The notes beneath the pieces are model-generated. The model saw only the letters and a list, made by a program, of their open reading frames with translations. It did not search any database and was not told the DNA's origin. This document shows positions 1 through 10,538 of a stretch of DNA of 20,267 nt, piece by piece. The stretch comes from Smittium mucronatum (lineage: Eukaryota > Kickxellomycota > Harpellomycetes > Harpellales > Legeriomycetaceae), in the NCBI GenBank assembly GCA_001953115.1, contig LSSL01003134.1, positions 1 to 20,267 of the forward strand. The letters are read 5' to 3'. The translations under genes and the position numbers were made by a program. Within the stretch, counting starts at the first letter, position 1, and each line of letters starts with the position of its first letter.

Positions 1-61
1 CAGTCAAGAATTAAGCTCTTTGTCAATGGAAAATAGTTCATTGAATCTAATGAGCTCCTAG
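1..61 (+). CDS. Possible 3' end of an upstream gene (partial)
   Basis: The frame starting at base 2 stays open from the window edge to a TAG at 59-61, giving 19 residues rich in Ser, Leu, Asn and Glu. The other two plus frames close at once or within 12 codons. Composition is ordinary (about one third G+C), unlike the A+T-rich block to the right, and an AATAAA follows 25 nt after the stop. This fits the tail of a gene lying mostly outside the window, but 19 codons are too few to recognise any family. Chance openness is a real alternative. Confidence 0.2.
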   Translation, partial: SQELSSLSMENSSLNLMSS

Positions 62-85
62 TCAGAACCTACTTCTAACAGGATT

Positions 86-91
86 AATAAA
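86..91 (+). terminator. Possible polyadenylation signal (AATAAA)
   Basis: A canonical AATAAA hexamer lies 25 nt downstream of the TAG at 59-61. It would fit the 3' UTR of the putative gene entering from the left. The hexamer is common in A+T-rich DNA, so alone it proves little. Confidence 0.2.
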
Positions 92-197
92 ATTAGGCTC
101 CTGCCCAAACGTGGGATTGATCGACATGACTTTCCTACAAATAGCTGTTAGACGCTGAGATCCGCCTGACTGTCGATCGCTGGACTTGTGCACTAGA

Positions 198-404
198 CTA
201 TGTCTCAGCTGTGCTAAACGATCGTTTCCTCCTGTTTCTAGATGGCCCTCCTCTGGAATCGCTGTCCTCCGAATCGCTGTGCGCTATCTCCACTACTCCC
301 AACCAAGAATAGTACAACGCTGCGTGAAATTTTAGTCTAGTGTACTTCGAAAAGTACACTATTAAGCCCCTAACCACGACAAGGTATTTCACTCTTAGGG
401 GCAT
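198..404 (-). CDS. Small hypothetical open frame, 68 codons
   Basis: The first ATG is at 404-402 and the stop (TAG) at 200-198. The frame continues open a little upstream to about 443, but without an ATG. The predicted peptide has a hydrophobic and aromatic first half, then an acidic-serine stretch (SDSEDSDS) and a basic tail (RNRRKRS). The acidic part comes from a short imperfect tandem repeat, GAATCGCTGT at 256-265 and 271-280 on the plus strand. I recognise no family. The first half overlaps two perfect hairpins (339-360, 366-402), so the DNA may be constrained by structure rather than by coding. It could also be a transposon-end fragment. Confidence 0.2.
   Translation of the reverse strand: MPLRVKYLVVVRGLIVYFSKYTRLKFHAALYYSWLGVVEIAHSDSEDSDSRGGPSRNRRKRSFSTAET
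339..360 (-). repeat. Perfect 9-bp hairpin, UUCG loop on minus strand
   Basis: AGTGTACTT at 339-347 pairs perfectly with AAGTACACT at 352-360 across a 4-nt loop. Read on the minus strand the loop is TTCG, which in RNA is a UUCG tetraloop (here closed by U-A, not the extra-stable C-G). It lies 5 nt from a second perfect hairpin (366-402). The pair suggests a structured RNA or the end of a mobile element; no matching family is recognised. Confidence 0.6.
366..402 (-). repeat. Perfect 8-bp G+C-rich hairpin
   Basis: GCCCCTAA at 366-373 is exactly complementary to TTAGGGGC at 395-402, leaving a 21-nt loop. It directly neighbours the 339-360 hairpin, so on the minus strand two stem-loops follow each other with a 5-nt spacer. 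TTAGGG resembles a telomere unit but is not tandemly repeated here. Confidence 0.55.
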
Positions 405-443
405 TTTCAATACTTGAATAAAATTTAATGCTTTATAATTCAA

Positions 444-1592
444 ATAATTTCCTTTAGTAGGGCAATATTTGTTTTTATTTAGATAAAAATTCTCGTATAT
501 GCGCCTTTGCTTTAGACAGAAGGAAATTTGAGAAAATTTTATCTACAGTCAGATTAATATTTTTCTAGTTTATTAAACTAAAACTAGACTCATTGAATTT
601 TAGAATCAACTTTTCAATCGAATATACATCTTTTATTTAGACCTTTTAATAACTGTTGTACTTAGTTTCTTTTCTATCTTTTCTAGCCCTTCATATTTAG
701 AAAGTAGTAGATTGAATCTTCCAAGTTGTTGGGATCATTGAAAAAACTCTTCTTTTGTTGCTTTGGATTTAAATATCTTATAAAAACTTGAATTTCCTGT
801 TCAGTTTCAGTCTTAGCAAGTTTGAAAAACATTTTAGGTAAAATGTGATTTCGATTATATCTTTGCAATTACTCCGGTAATCTATAAGATAATTAAAAGA
901 AGTAGTTATCAGATTAATTATAGAAAAAGTACTTACAAACCTCTTCTTTACTTTGCAACAAGTTTTGGATCAATTAAATAAAATTTGTATCACATGAGAT
1001 TTTTTCCCCTCCAAAAAAACAAGCCAAGAATATCTATTGATTGCTCCGGCCTCCAGTTACATGTATTGCTGAAAAATCATAACTTTTAATATAAATTTCA
1101 GCCTCTTCATCGATTTTGCATCAGTATATCTTTGGTTCTAAGTTTCTTTGATTCATAATTATGCATATATGTGAAAACTTATGTTTTATTATAACTTTAA
1201 TAAGATTGAATTTCTCTACAATATATTTAATTAAAGATGACAAGGATGAGACTGCAATAATTAATATCAATAAAAATTTGTATAAAAAGATTTTGTATAT
1301 TTTTCGAACTTGATTATATACTTTATATAAAAGTAGTACTCAAGTACTTAATTTCTAAAATTTAGATTTAGTCGAAGAAAATATTTAAAAAAATCAAAGA
1401 ATAATGAATTTGGTGTCTATTTAAATTGTACTTAGATTCTGAAAGTAACTTTAATTAATAATAATAATAATAAAATTATCCTGAACTTGGCTATAATTTT
1501 TTATTTTGCATAAATTATATATTATAAAAAGTTATAATTTATACTTAATATGTATATGTATATAATATGTTATTATCGGGATCCATTTTTAG
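444..1592. other. A+T-rich stretch without a recognisable gene
   Basis: Composition falls sharply after about 440. The 61-codon minus-strand open frame at 683-868 has no recognisable motif and is of a length expected by chance here. The only simple repeat worth noting is (TAA)6 at 1456-1473. I see no tRNA, rRNA or protein-domain signal. Confidence 0.5.
1456..1473. repeat. (TAA)6 microsatellite
   Basis: Six uninterrupted TAA units lie in A+T-rich DNA. It is likely length-variable and has no coding context. Confidence 0.8.
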
Positions 1593-1964
1593 ATCAAAAC
1601 TTGGTTAGGGGGTTTCCAATAAAAATTCAAGGCATAAGGCTTTGATATGTCCTAGTTCGGTGCGTGCTATCAATATAAAGTTTTGACTATAGTTTAAAGT
1701 GTTTATTAGAAAAAATAAAGATAGAACGGGTAAAAATATTTTGTGAATTACAAAATGATAATAGTTAGATTTAATTGGTAATTTTATAGTTATAAAAGTA
1801 GCAACTAATTTCTAATCAAATAAATTAGCAAAAAAGGTAGGGGCAAAATTTTTAGTCGATTCGATCTTTAATTGGTAATTATTATTGGTTGGATAATTAA
1901 TATTATCTGTAAATATAACAAGTGAATAATGTCCCCTGTTTCAACACTAGTTAGGTTCACTTTT
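1593..1964 (+). repeat. Left arm of an 864-bp near-perfect inverted repeat
   Basis: This 372-nt arm begins ATCAAAACTTGGTTAGGGGG and is the reverse complement of 2085-2456. Aligned by eye base by base, the arms differ at only two positions (about 1932 and 1953, in the inner 35 nt), with no indels. The arm holds several G+C-richer patches in an A+T-rich frame, including TTCGGTGCGTGC near its outer part. No open frame of note lies in it. Transcription across the locus would give a long double-stranded RNA hairpin. The flanks (ending TTTTTAG on the left, starting ATAAAAC on the right) show no clear target-site duplication. Confidence 0.95.
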
Positions 1965-2084
1965 TGATTTTCGCTGATTTTGTGATCAATTGGATGAAAT
2001 CAATATTTTTTGTTAATGATTCCGTTTTTTTCATCTTGGAATCACGTTGAGTGAGAATTCCAAGGCAAAGATTCAAGCGTAAAC
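1965..2084. other. 120-nt loop of the long inverted repeat
   Basis: Unique sequence separates the two arms, so this is not a simple fold-back with no spacer. It contains two short stem-loops that share one strand segment and therefore exclude each other (see 2017-2064). No reading frame longer than about 20 codons is visible. Confidence 0.85.
2017..2064 (+). repeat. Two mutually exclusive stem-loops in the loop
   Basis: TGATTCC (2017-2023) pairs with GGAATCA (2038-2044). The overlapping segment CTTGGAAT (2035-2042) pairs with ATTCCAAG (2057-2064). Both pairings are perfect (7 and 8 bp) but use the same middle strand, so only one can form at a time. Whether this matters biologically is unknown. 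Confidence 0.6.
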
Positions 2085-2456
2085 AAAAGTGAACCTAGCT
2101 AGTGTTGAAACAGGGGAAATTATTCACTTGTTATATTTACAGATAATATTAATTATCCAACCAATAATAATTACCAATTAAAGATCGAATCGACTAAAAA
2201 TTTTGCCCCTACCTTTTTTGCTAATTTATTTGATTAGAAATTAGTTGCTACTTTTATAACTATAAAATTACCAATTAAATCTAACTATTATCATTTTGTA
2301 ATTCACAAAATATTTTTACCCGTTCTATCTTTATTTTTTCTAATAAACACTTTAAACTATAGTCAAAACTTTATATTGATAGCACGCACCGAACTAGGAC
2401 ATATCAAAGCCTTATGCCTTGAATTTTTATTGGAAACCCCCTAACCAAGTTTTGAT
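2085..2456 (-). repeat. Right arm of the 864-bp near-perfect inverted repeat
   Basis: This is the reverse complement of 1593-1964 with identical length (372 nt) and two mismatches. It ends CCAAGTTTTGAT, after which homology stops at once. A sequence starting TGTTGAAACAGGGG near the inner end recalls the 5' TG of some LTRs. The homology continues beyond it and no matching CA end or primer site is seen, so an LTR is not supported. A fold-back or MITE-type element, or a hairpin-RNA locus, fits better. Confidence 0.95.
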
Positions 2457-4769
2457 ATAAAACTATGCACTACACTTTAACATCATCGATTACCATTAGA
2501 ACATATTATTTAACTGTCCTAATCAGTATATATTATGTTAAGAAAAAATATAATATTGCTAAAATAAATAAATGAAATGAAAGAACAGGATTTCAGTATT
2601 GTGTACATCGTCTGCAAAATAATATAACACCAAAATAAGTTTTCTCTTTAGCTGTAAGGAGGTTTTTTGGGAAACATAATATATTATTATTTCACACAGT
2701 TTTTTTAAAGAAATGACTGATTGATTTAATTGAAAAAAAATTTCCCCAAGGTTTTTTTGAGTTAGGCCATAATTTGGTTAATCGGTTAATTTTTTTTTCT
2801 CGATCATTTATTAATTAATTATTTGATTCTTTCGATTAAATTAATCAAGGTAACATCATTTCTCTATTGGATAATTTTAATTCAAGGAATTTTCATTTGA
2901 CGAAAAAAAAAATTAATAAAAAATAAAGATATCCAATTTTGTCATATAAACCAAAAAAAGTTTTAAATTTTTTTTAATTTAAGGAATTTTACTCCTGAAA
3001 ATTAAAAAAGAATCAAACTCATAATATGTGTATTTATAGGCAAATAGGACAAAATTATAGCATAGTTTTATCAAATATTAAAGTAATATATCAGTAAGTA
3101 TCTATAAAAAAACCAATAGAATCTTTGGGAAATTTTTTTTAAAAAATTTCCAATTAAACATTAATGAATTTCAGATAAAAAAGAATAATTTACCGCGCAT
3201 TAATTTGAGTAAATAATTTTTTAAAAAAATAAATATTAATTTAAAATTTAGTAAAAATGGAATTTCAAGCGTGTAAAATTTTATAGCTGATAGAAGAAAA
3301 ATTCATATATTCTATATATTGTATATTTATTATTCAAAACTAGAATAGATTTATATTTTTAGAGAATGAATTTAATTTTTGAAAAATTGGTTGAATTTGA
3401 TAAAATAAGTTGCTATTTAAAACCATAAATTTCATATTATAATTTGTTTTTAAATTTTGAAAAAGATCGAAATAAATAAAATTTTCAATTTTATTTTATA
3501 AAAAAAATTAAATTTATACTTTTTAATTAAAATATTTTTTAATTGTATAATGGAAACTCTTTTTTTAATATATGGGTGGTTATTAGCCAGGAAAGAATTA
3601 TCTTTCTACAATTAATTATAAAATTTTTTGTTTATATTTATTATCAAATACTTATTATTTATATCCAAAATTACTGTTTATTTGCTTGTTTTTGTAAATC
3701 TCTCCAAATTTATTATTCTTTTTTTCTTTAAAAGAATAAAAGATAAAAAATACGATTATCTAAAATTATTTAAAATGAAATAATAGACTTTTTTTGAAAA
3801 AAAACGTTTGGGTGCTCAAAAATGTGCATTAATTTGAATTTAGAGGGATAAATATTTCTATAAATGTAAAAATCATAACATAAGTAATTGTTGTTTTTTT
3901 ATCAACATTGAAACCAAATTTATTATTATTTTAAAGGGTGATTGTTCTAATAGAAATTCATTAAAAAAAAAAAGAATTATTAAGTAGAACATTATAAATT
4001 TTAAATAGGGCCTTAACCTTATCTTCATTTTTTTGGACACGATAGGAAAAAAAATTGATTTTTTTTAATAATAAAAAGATAAAAAACCTTTTTTCACTTA
4101 AAAATATTTCTTGAATAAATAAATTTCGAACGATGAATTTTTATATAAACAAATTTATTATATATTAAAATATAAAAAAATCATAAGAACCTAAAAAATT
4201 AACTTCCAACGTGCTATTTACACTTTTTTTCGTAAATAATAGTTGAAATTTTATGAAATTAAATATTTGGGTAACCGTAATTTGGTAAATACTAGACACA
4301 TAAAATGAAAAATTTATGCTAGATAGCTTTTTACCAGTTAAAATTTTAACTGTATATAATTAAGTAAAATAATTAGAATAATAAATTATTTGTTTTTTTT
4401 TTTGGATTTTTATCCGAAAAATATAAAAAAAATAAAATATAAATCTATGTCCCAAAAAAACTCAAATAGTAAGAGAATATTTAGATTTTTTGAAAAATAA
4501 TGGATATTTAATATTTTTAACATTTTCAGAGACATGAATGTCTAAATATCACAAATAATTTTTTGGATTTAAAGTGATATAATAAATATAATAAATTCTT
4601 TTTTATACTATTATAATCGGATATGAATTTAAAAAACTGCTGAAATTAATTTTTAATTTTACAAAATATAAAAAAAATAAATTTATTTGAGAGAATAATT
4701 GTTATTCTATCAAAGATCTATTTGATAAATGTTTTTTTAACAATATGTTCCAAAAGAAATAGATCTATA
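2457..4769. other. A+T-rich stretch without a recognisable gene
   Basis: Extremely A+T-rich sequence; some 60-nt lines hold only two or three G or C. The plus-strand open frame at 3543-3731 is low-complexity (Phe, Ile, Tyr, Leu) and fits chance. A 15-nt word, TATTTCACACAGTTT, at 2688-2702 recurs exactly at 7643-7657. Nothing else is supported. Confidence 0.5.
2688..2702 (+). repeat. 15-nt word shared with 7643-7657
   Basis: TATTTCACACAGTTT occurs here and at 7643-7657 in the same orientation, and similarity stops on both sides. With five G or C bases it is less expected by chance here than an A+T word. It may be a trace of a shared element. Confidence 0.4.
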
Positions 4770-4800
4770 CCCTCACCCCCCCCCCTCCCTAACATCACCC
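4770..4800 (-). repeat. Isolated G-quadruplex-type tract (minus strand)
   Basis: The plus strand shows CCC at 4770-4772, a run of ten C at 4776-4785, CCC at 4787-4789 and CCC at 4798-4800. The minus strand therefore carries four G-tracts of at least three with loops of 8, 1 and 3 nt, meeting the usual G4 sequence pattern. It stands alone in DNA with very little G+C. It falls inside a 100-codon minus-strand open frame (4718-5020), where it encodes a Gly-rich patch. That frame otherwise looks like chance coding. Confidence 0.6.
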
Positions 4801-5027
4801 TCTTTAAAAAAATTACAATACGAGTGCTCCCACTTTTGATAAAATTTGGGATCATTTGGATATAACTCAAAATATCACGATACCAATAATTTTTTTTGAT
4901 ATTTAATAACAATAATAGGAAAATAACAGTATTTTTAAATATAAAATTATCATTTGTAGACATTATTATACAATTTCTGATATTTTTATTTATTATATAT
5001 ATTATATTCTGAATAGTCACAAGAAAA

Positions 5028-5043
5028 ATTCACCGAGGTGAAT
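5028..5043. repeat. Short palindrome ATTCACC-GA-GGTGAAT
   Basis: Perfect 7-bp arms around a 2-nt centre, with more G+C than the surrounding sequence. It could be a dimeric protein-binding site or chance. Confidence 0.35.
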
Positions 5044-6917
5044 ATTCGCTTCAAATTTTAAAATTTTATTCCTTCAATATTGATTTATATCAAAATATTA
5101 GATTTTATAAATTTCTTCTAATTAGAGTCAAAAATATACGCCATTTTTATGACCCGAATATTAAAATAATAAAATTCAAATACTTTTTTGGATATTTAAA
5201 ATAAAAGAATAAGTCTTAAAAATACATCTATGAAATTCAGCAAAAGGAAAATTTTACAGTAAAAAAAATACTAATAATGAAAACTAATTTTTTGGTTCAT
5301 TAGTTAAAATTATATTAGTTAGATAGTCTTTAAAACTTCATTTTACGCATATAAAGATTATTTTTATAATAAAATATAAAAATATACTATATTTTTAGAG
5401 AGTATATAATATCAATCAGAAAATTTTGAATTTAAAGTTAGATTCTAAAAACAAAATTTCTTTTTAGGATTCTTAGAGGAAGTTTAGAAGAGTATTTATT
5501 ATCTAAAAATTTAACTTTTCCGTGTATATAATGGAAATTACCCAGATAAAAAAAAACTGTTGGAGAGTAAAAACACCTCTTTTTTAAAAAAATGATCTGA
5601 TTTATATATGAATAAATTTTTGTGCAAAAACTGGAAAAAATTTTCTTAAAAAATCTTAAATTTACTAAAAAATTCTCCTAAAATCCCTGGACTTTTGATC
5701 CATTAGATTTTTACCAGCCGAAAATTTTTTCAAATGAGAAAATTTTATATTTAAAAATATAATCTCAAATAATAATTTTTTTTTCTCACACTATTTTAAT
5801 ATTTAAAAAATATCCTAATGATTTATTTAATAAAAAATGGGATCTTTATCGCTTAAATATATAAATACAGTTTATATGTTATCAATTTTTGTTAGTAACA
5901 AAAATTTGATAAAATATATTTCATCTAAAAAAATCAATCATAACAATCAATGATATAATCGGTTTTAATTGGCTATTTAATTTGTTTATATCCAAATAAA
6001 AAAAAATTTAAATAAATTTTAGTAATTTAATATGAATAATCACTCAAAAAAAAAATTTTTTTTTTTAATAGAAATATTTGTTATGGAAAATAATGAGAAA
6101 ACCAGGGAACTTGATATTAATATAACCTATATTGGCTGTGATAAAAAAAAATTATACAATATATTTTGTCTCGGAACCTTTTATTTTCAACCTCTACTCT
6201 CACCAAAGCATGTATTTTTTTCAAAAATTTCTTGAAATTTTGAATTTTTCTGTAAATTTATTTTTCATCTTTTAAAAAATACAATATTGATACAATATTT
6301 ATTGATAGGAATAGCTTCTAATCTATATATTTATGATATATAATCGTTTTTTTGTATGAAATTTCTATAATAGGAAAATTTATTTTTTAAGCTGGAGATA
6401 ATTCAAATTTTTAACGCCTTTAGTTTTACCAATAATTTTATTGATTTTATGCAATAATTGCGTATTTTTTTCAATTTTTTTTCATAGATTTTAAATATGT
6501 TTATCTTTATATTTTTTAGTACCACATGTTTTTATGCTCCGTTTTTTCCCTTCATAATGACCTTATTCCACACTAATAGCACCTTATATCATGAAATGCA
6601 AGGGTTTTAAATAGTAAAAGTATAATAAAAGCTATTTTTGTCGCAAAATTCAAGTAATTGATTCTATTTAAATAAAAAAAAAAAATTTCTTGTAAAAATT
6701 TTGTGTTTTTATTCATATGTAATTTTTTTTATCGTTTTTTCATAAATTAAATTTAAAAATTGTTGCAAAAAATATTTTTTGTAATGAAAAAAAATGAATA
6801 ATTTTTTCTCTAAAATGATTTGGGTTTTAAATCAATTTTGAACTTTGAGAAAAAAATAATTTTCTTGCAGAATCAGAGGAGATTTAAATAGATCCAATTA
6901 ATAAATTAAAAATAATA

Positions 6918-6995
6918 AGATACTAAATAAAAACTAATCTAATCTCAACAATAACAAGATAATAAATAAAAACGAATCTAATCTCAATAATAACA
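6918..6995 (+). repeat. 39-nt tandem duplication, two copies
   Basis: Copy one is 6918-6956 and copy two 6957-6995, directly abutting, with three mismatches in 39 positions and no indel. It is a local tandem duplication in noncoding DNA. Confidence 0.75.
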
Positions 6996-7642
6996 AAATA
7001 TGAATCGTGGAGTGATTATAAAAATTACTTTACATATTATTATTTTTCATATAAATGGGATCAGTGCAGAAAATTTTGAACCGCCCTATGCTATTTTTTT
7101 AGTAAAAAACAAATTCAATCCTTCAGATTGATTTTATTTTTAAATTTAGTGGAAATAAGCATTTTATGTATAAGATCAAAGTTTGTTATATAATTAAACC
7201 CCGAAAACCTATTAGTTTAAAAATTTAAAGCCCAAAAATAATTCAAATTATCATTTAAAAAAGATAACTGTGGATTATTTTATTATCTTTTAACGTAATT
7301 AATTTTGAATAATATTTAATGTGTTTTAAATTATTAAAATCCTTAATTGAAATAAAACCCATCGGTAATTTTTGCTTATAAACCAATTATATTTATAAAT
7401 ATGTATAGATTAATTTAATTTTAGAATCTATATAATTAAAATTCATTACTAGTACTATTCATTTTGCATGTATATCAGTATGAAATAAAATATTATTTGA
7501 ATTGAATTATTTTTAAATATTATATAATCATCTCAAATATTAATTTTGTACGTTTAATGTTATTTTTTTTTCTCATATAATAACAACACTGAGAGGAAAA
7601 AATCACATCTAGATTGTCCCATGGGGTCAAAAAACTCATTCC

Positions 7643-7657
7643 TATTTCACACAGTTT
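7643..7657 (+). repeat. 15-nt word shared with 2688-2702
   Basis: Second exact occurrence of TATTTCACACAGTTT. It follows a slightly G+C-richer patch (7600-7640, including CCCATGGGG), unlike the first occurrence, so the flanks do not support a long shared repeat. Confidence 0.4.
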
Positions 7658-9235
7658 GATTTAAAACGGTCTTTATAGTAATTTTAAGCTTAGATATTAA
7701 TTTTTCTCTTGAGAAATTTTATTAATCCGTTCAGAACAATTTTGTTAAATTTTTAGAATGAAATTTAATTGGTTTCCGCATAGAATTTTTTTATTTTTAT
7801 TTTTATTTTCCCTTAAATTTTATTTTTATAGAATGAAATTTTTAATGAAAATTTTCATAAAATCTATTAGAAAATTTAAAGAGGTTGTTTAAAAATTAGT
7901 TTATCAATATTTTTTTCGCTTTTAATCATTCTCTCATAACCATAAAGATATAAACCTTTATACTACCTCCGTATTTTGAGTTTGAAAAAATCTTTTTTTA
8001 TAATGATCCAATCATTATTAGCTTCTCTCACCGCCTCTTAATTAATTTTTCAATGGTTTATTTCATATTAAGCTTTAAACCTTTATAAGAGGCCTGAATT
8101 TCCTCCTTTTAGAAAAATTTTTTTTCAATTAGTTTAATTATTTTTATTCGTTGAAATTGATAAATAGTATAGTCATCCTATTCTGAATCCTAATAATTTA
8201 TATAAAAATAGATTAACTTTTGAAACCTTTTTTCTCATGAGAAATACAATTAACTGTGAGAAGAAATTAAAATTTAACTATTCTTACTCTCAGATTCATA
8301 AAAAAAAAACACCTTTAAATAAACCATATTCAAAAATATTAAATGTTATAATGGTTCTATAATTACAAATTTCAAAAAAAAAACTTCTCATCCATCAGAA
8401 TCTCACATTTAGGTTATATTAAAATTTGTATTTTTTTCAATTCACTTCCCATTATTTTTTATAAATAAAAACTAAGAGCGCAAAAAAGGCATAAGTTGCA
8501 TACATAGTATCATAAATTGTTGAAAATGGATTAGTTATTTTTATTTCTAATCAAAAAGTATTTAGGTAAAATCATGAGTCCTAAAATTTTCATTGTGATC
8601 AAATAATAATTCAGTAAAATTATGAACCATTTTTAATGAAAAAAAAAAAGACTAGTTCAAAATTTAAATCCACCATCCCATTATCCATTAACTTAGGGCA
8701 GCTAGATTTCTTTCTGATAGAAAAATATGATTCTTAAAGTTATATCGCTTTAATTAGGCTATAATATTTCACCCATTATTAAATTAAGAAAACGGAAATA
8801 ATTTTTTAACCAATCAAAAGTTTAAAAATTTAAATTATATGATACAAAAAAAAACGATAAATTTAAACAAAGGTTTTCTTTTTTGCAAAAAAAATAAACC
8901 AATCTTTTTTTAAGGATAAAAAACTATGTATCGATTATTTTATTATTTGAAGTTAACAAAAAATAATTTTTAATTTTTATAGTATAAAATAGTGGATACA
9001 CATAAACTATAAGCAAATAATAATACAACAACCCCATAATATGGTCAAAATTATCGCTATTTTTTAAATTCGTCAAATTCGGTTCTGTTATCAAAAAATA
9101 AGAGCTGTGATCCTGATTCCAGAAAATCATAATTCAATTTTGTGAATTTTTACTCTCAGCTAAAATTAATTCTGATAAAACACGATTCTCTATAATTATT
9201 TGTATAGAAAAAAAAAATTGGGGGTTTTTTTAATA

Positions 9236-9262
9236 CATTTAATCCATTTAATCCATTTAATT
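9236..9262 (+). repeat. 9-nt tandem repeat, three units
   Basis: CATTTAATC is repeated at 9236-9244 and 9245-9253, then as CATTTAATT at 9254-9262. It is a minor minisatellite in noncoding DNA. Confidence 0.75.
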
Positions 9263-10223
9263 TTCTAATTTGTTTTTTTAATGGTGATATCAAATAATTG
9301 AAAAAAAATTGCTTAAAAAAAAGCCATTAACTTTTAATTTCTATTTTTTTTGTTAAATTCATGAAAATTAAATTTTGATTATAGCTGGTTTATGTAATTA
9401 CATAAAAAAGTTTTGGGAACTTTGGGAAGCTTATTTATTAATTCCTAAATATTTTTTTATTTTTTTCAAATTTAAAATCATCTCTTTAAGCGTATAAATA
9501 TACCGTCTTATGAATTTAATTTTTTGATTGATAATTTTTCCTCAAATAATTTATAATCCTTTTAATTAATTAAATTTCGTATATATAAATTAGATGTGTT
9601 TGTATATTTATCTTTTCCTTTAAATATACCATTATTTTTATACAGCTCCATATCTTATAGAATCTAAAACCTTTCTAATATAATAAAATTGATTTTATAA
9701 AAGAATTTAGGAGATAATTATGTTTAATTACAATATTATATTATATTTCATATATTTTATTCTAAGTTTTTATAGTTAATTTATTATATATATGACAGAA
9801 AATATGATATAAGTTTCTATCTTTTTATCTTCAATTAAATTCGATGTGTATATACTGATTTTATAAAGCCATAAATTACAGCTTTTGGATAAATAATAAT
9901 TCATTTATTTTTAATTTAGTTTTTTTTTAATTTTTATGCAAAAAAAATAAAAATAATAACAAATATATATTTTTTAGCTTAATTTTTGGGATATTTTACC
10001 TCTCTTTCATACCCTTTAATTATTAAATTATGAAATTTTTTTCAGATAAACAATATTTTAATATTATTTCCTCCAAAACTTGGATATACATTTATTTCTA
10101 GTCTTCAACGAACTTTTCTCATTATTTGAAGAAGAAAAAGGGTAATTATAACAAAAATTCTAAGTATAATTAATTTCTATGTGTTAAATTTACGCGAATT
10201 GAAAACTGTCAAGTTTTTTATGA

Positions 10224-10538
10224 TTAAATAAAACCTGTCCTTTGATTATAAACACTATAAATCTCTGCAAAAATTACAGTATTTATTTTGAATTGCTTCA
10301 TAGATCAACGTGTAGTTCTTTAAAGATAAAACAGTGTACTGGAATCCCGATTTATCTTTCAGTATCAATAATTAAAGATTCAAAAAGTGATATTATTATT
10401 GCTCTATATAAAATAAAATCAAGTAAAATTTTAAATTCTCTAGATTTGTATGGACTTTTTGAAAATTATTTTTTAACCTCTAATTATTTTTTTTTAAAAA
10501 AATCTTACATTTTTGTTATCAATATATCTATTATATAA
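10224..10538 (+). pseudogene. Open frame without ATG; possible coding remnant
   Basis: The frame is open from just after a TGA at 10221-10223 to a TAA at 10536-10538, about 104 codons with no Met. Its first two thirds read less like low-complexity translation than the surroundings, with Cys, Arg, Gly, Pro and Gln (for example HRSTCSSLKI, QCTGIP, LDLYGLFENYF). G+C is locally raised, to roughly 25-30%. I recognise no domain. It could be an exon remnant of a decayed gene or mobile element, or a chance opening; from composition alone a run this long in 16 kb is uncommon but not impossible. Confidence 0.2.

Larger units (their letters stand above)
4801..10223. other. A+T-rich stretch without a recognisable gene
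   Basis: Continuous A+T-rich DNA with many A and T runs. Open frames at 6032-6235 (+) and 8924-9130 (-) are short, low-complexity and without recognisable motifs. Marked separately are a short palindrome (5028-5043), a 39-nt tandem duplication (6918-6995) and a 9-nt tandem repeat (9236-9262). No RNA gene is seen. Confidence 0.5.

Noticed and set aside
1593..1612. Telomere signal from TTAGGGGG at both arm ends
   Set aside because: Single occurrences without tandem TTAGGG units.
1593..2456. Pair of inverted LTRs or a Tc1/mariner element
   Set aside because: Homology extends beyond the TG of the LTR-like TGTTGAAACAGGGG, no TG...CA boundaries are found, no primer-binding site is visible, and no TA or longer target duplication flanks the arms. 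The 120-nt interior cannot encode a transposase.
4718..5020. 100-codon minus-strand frame as a gene
   Set aside because: The starting codon is not ATG, the Gly-rich patch comes only from the G tract, and no domain is recognised.
683..9130. Short open frames at 683-868, 3543-3731, 6032-6235 and 8924-9130 as genes
   Set aside because: Low-complexity Phe/Ile/Lys/Asn/Tyr translations of a length expected by chance in 6 frames of A+T-rich DNA, with no motif.
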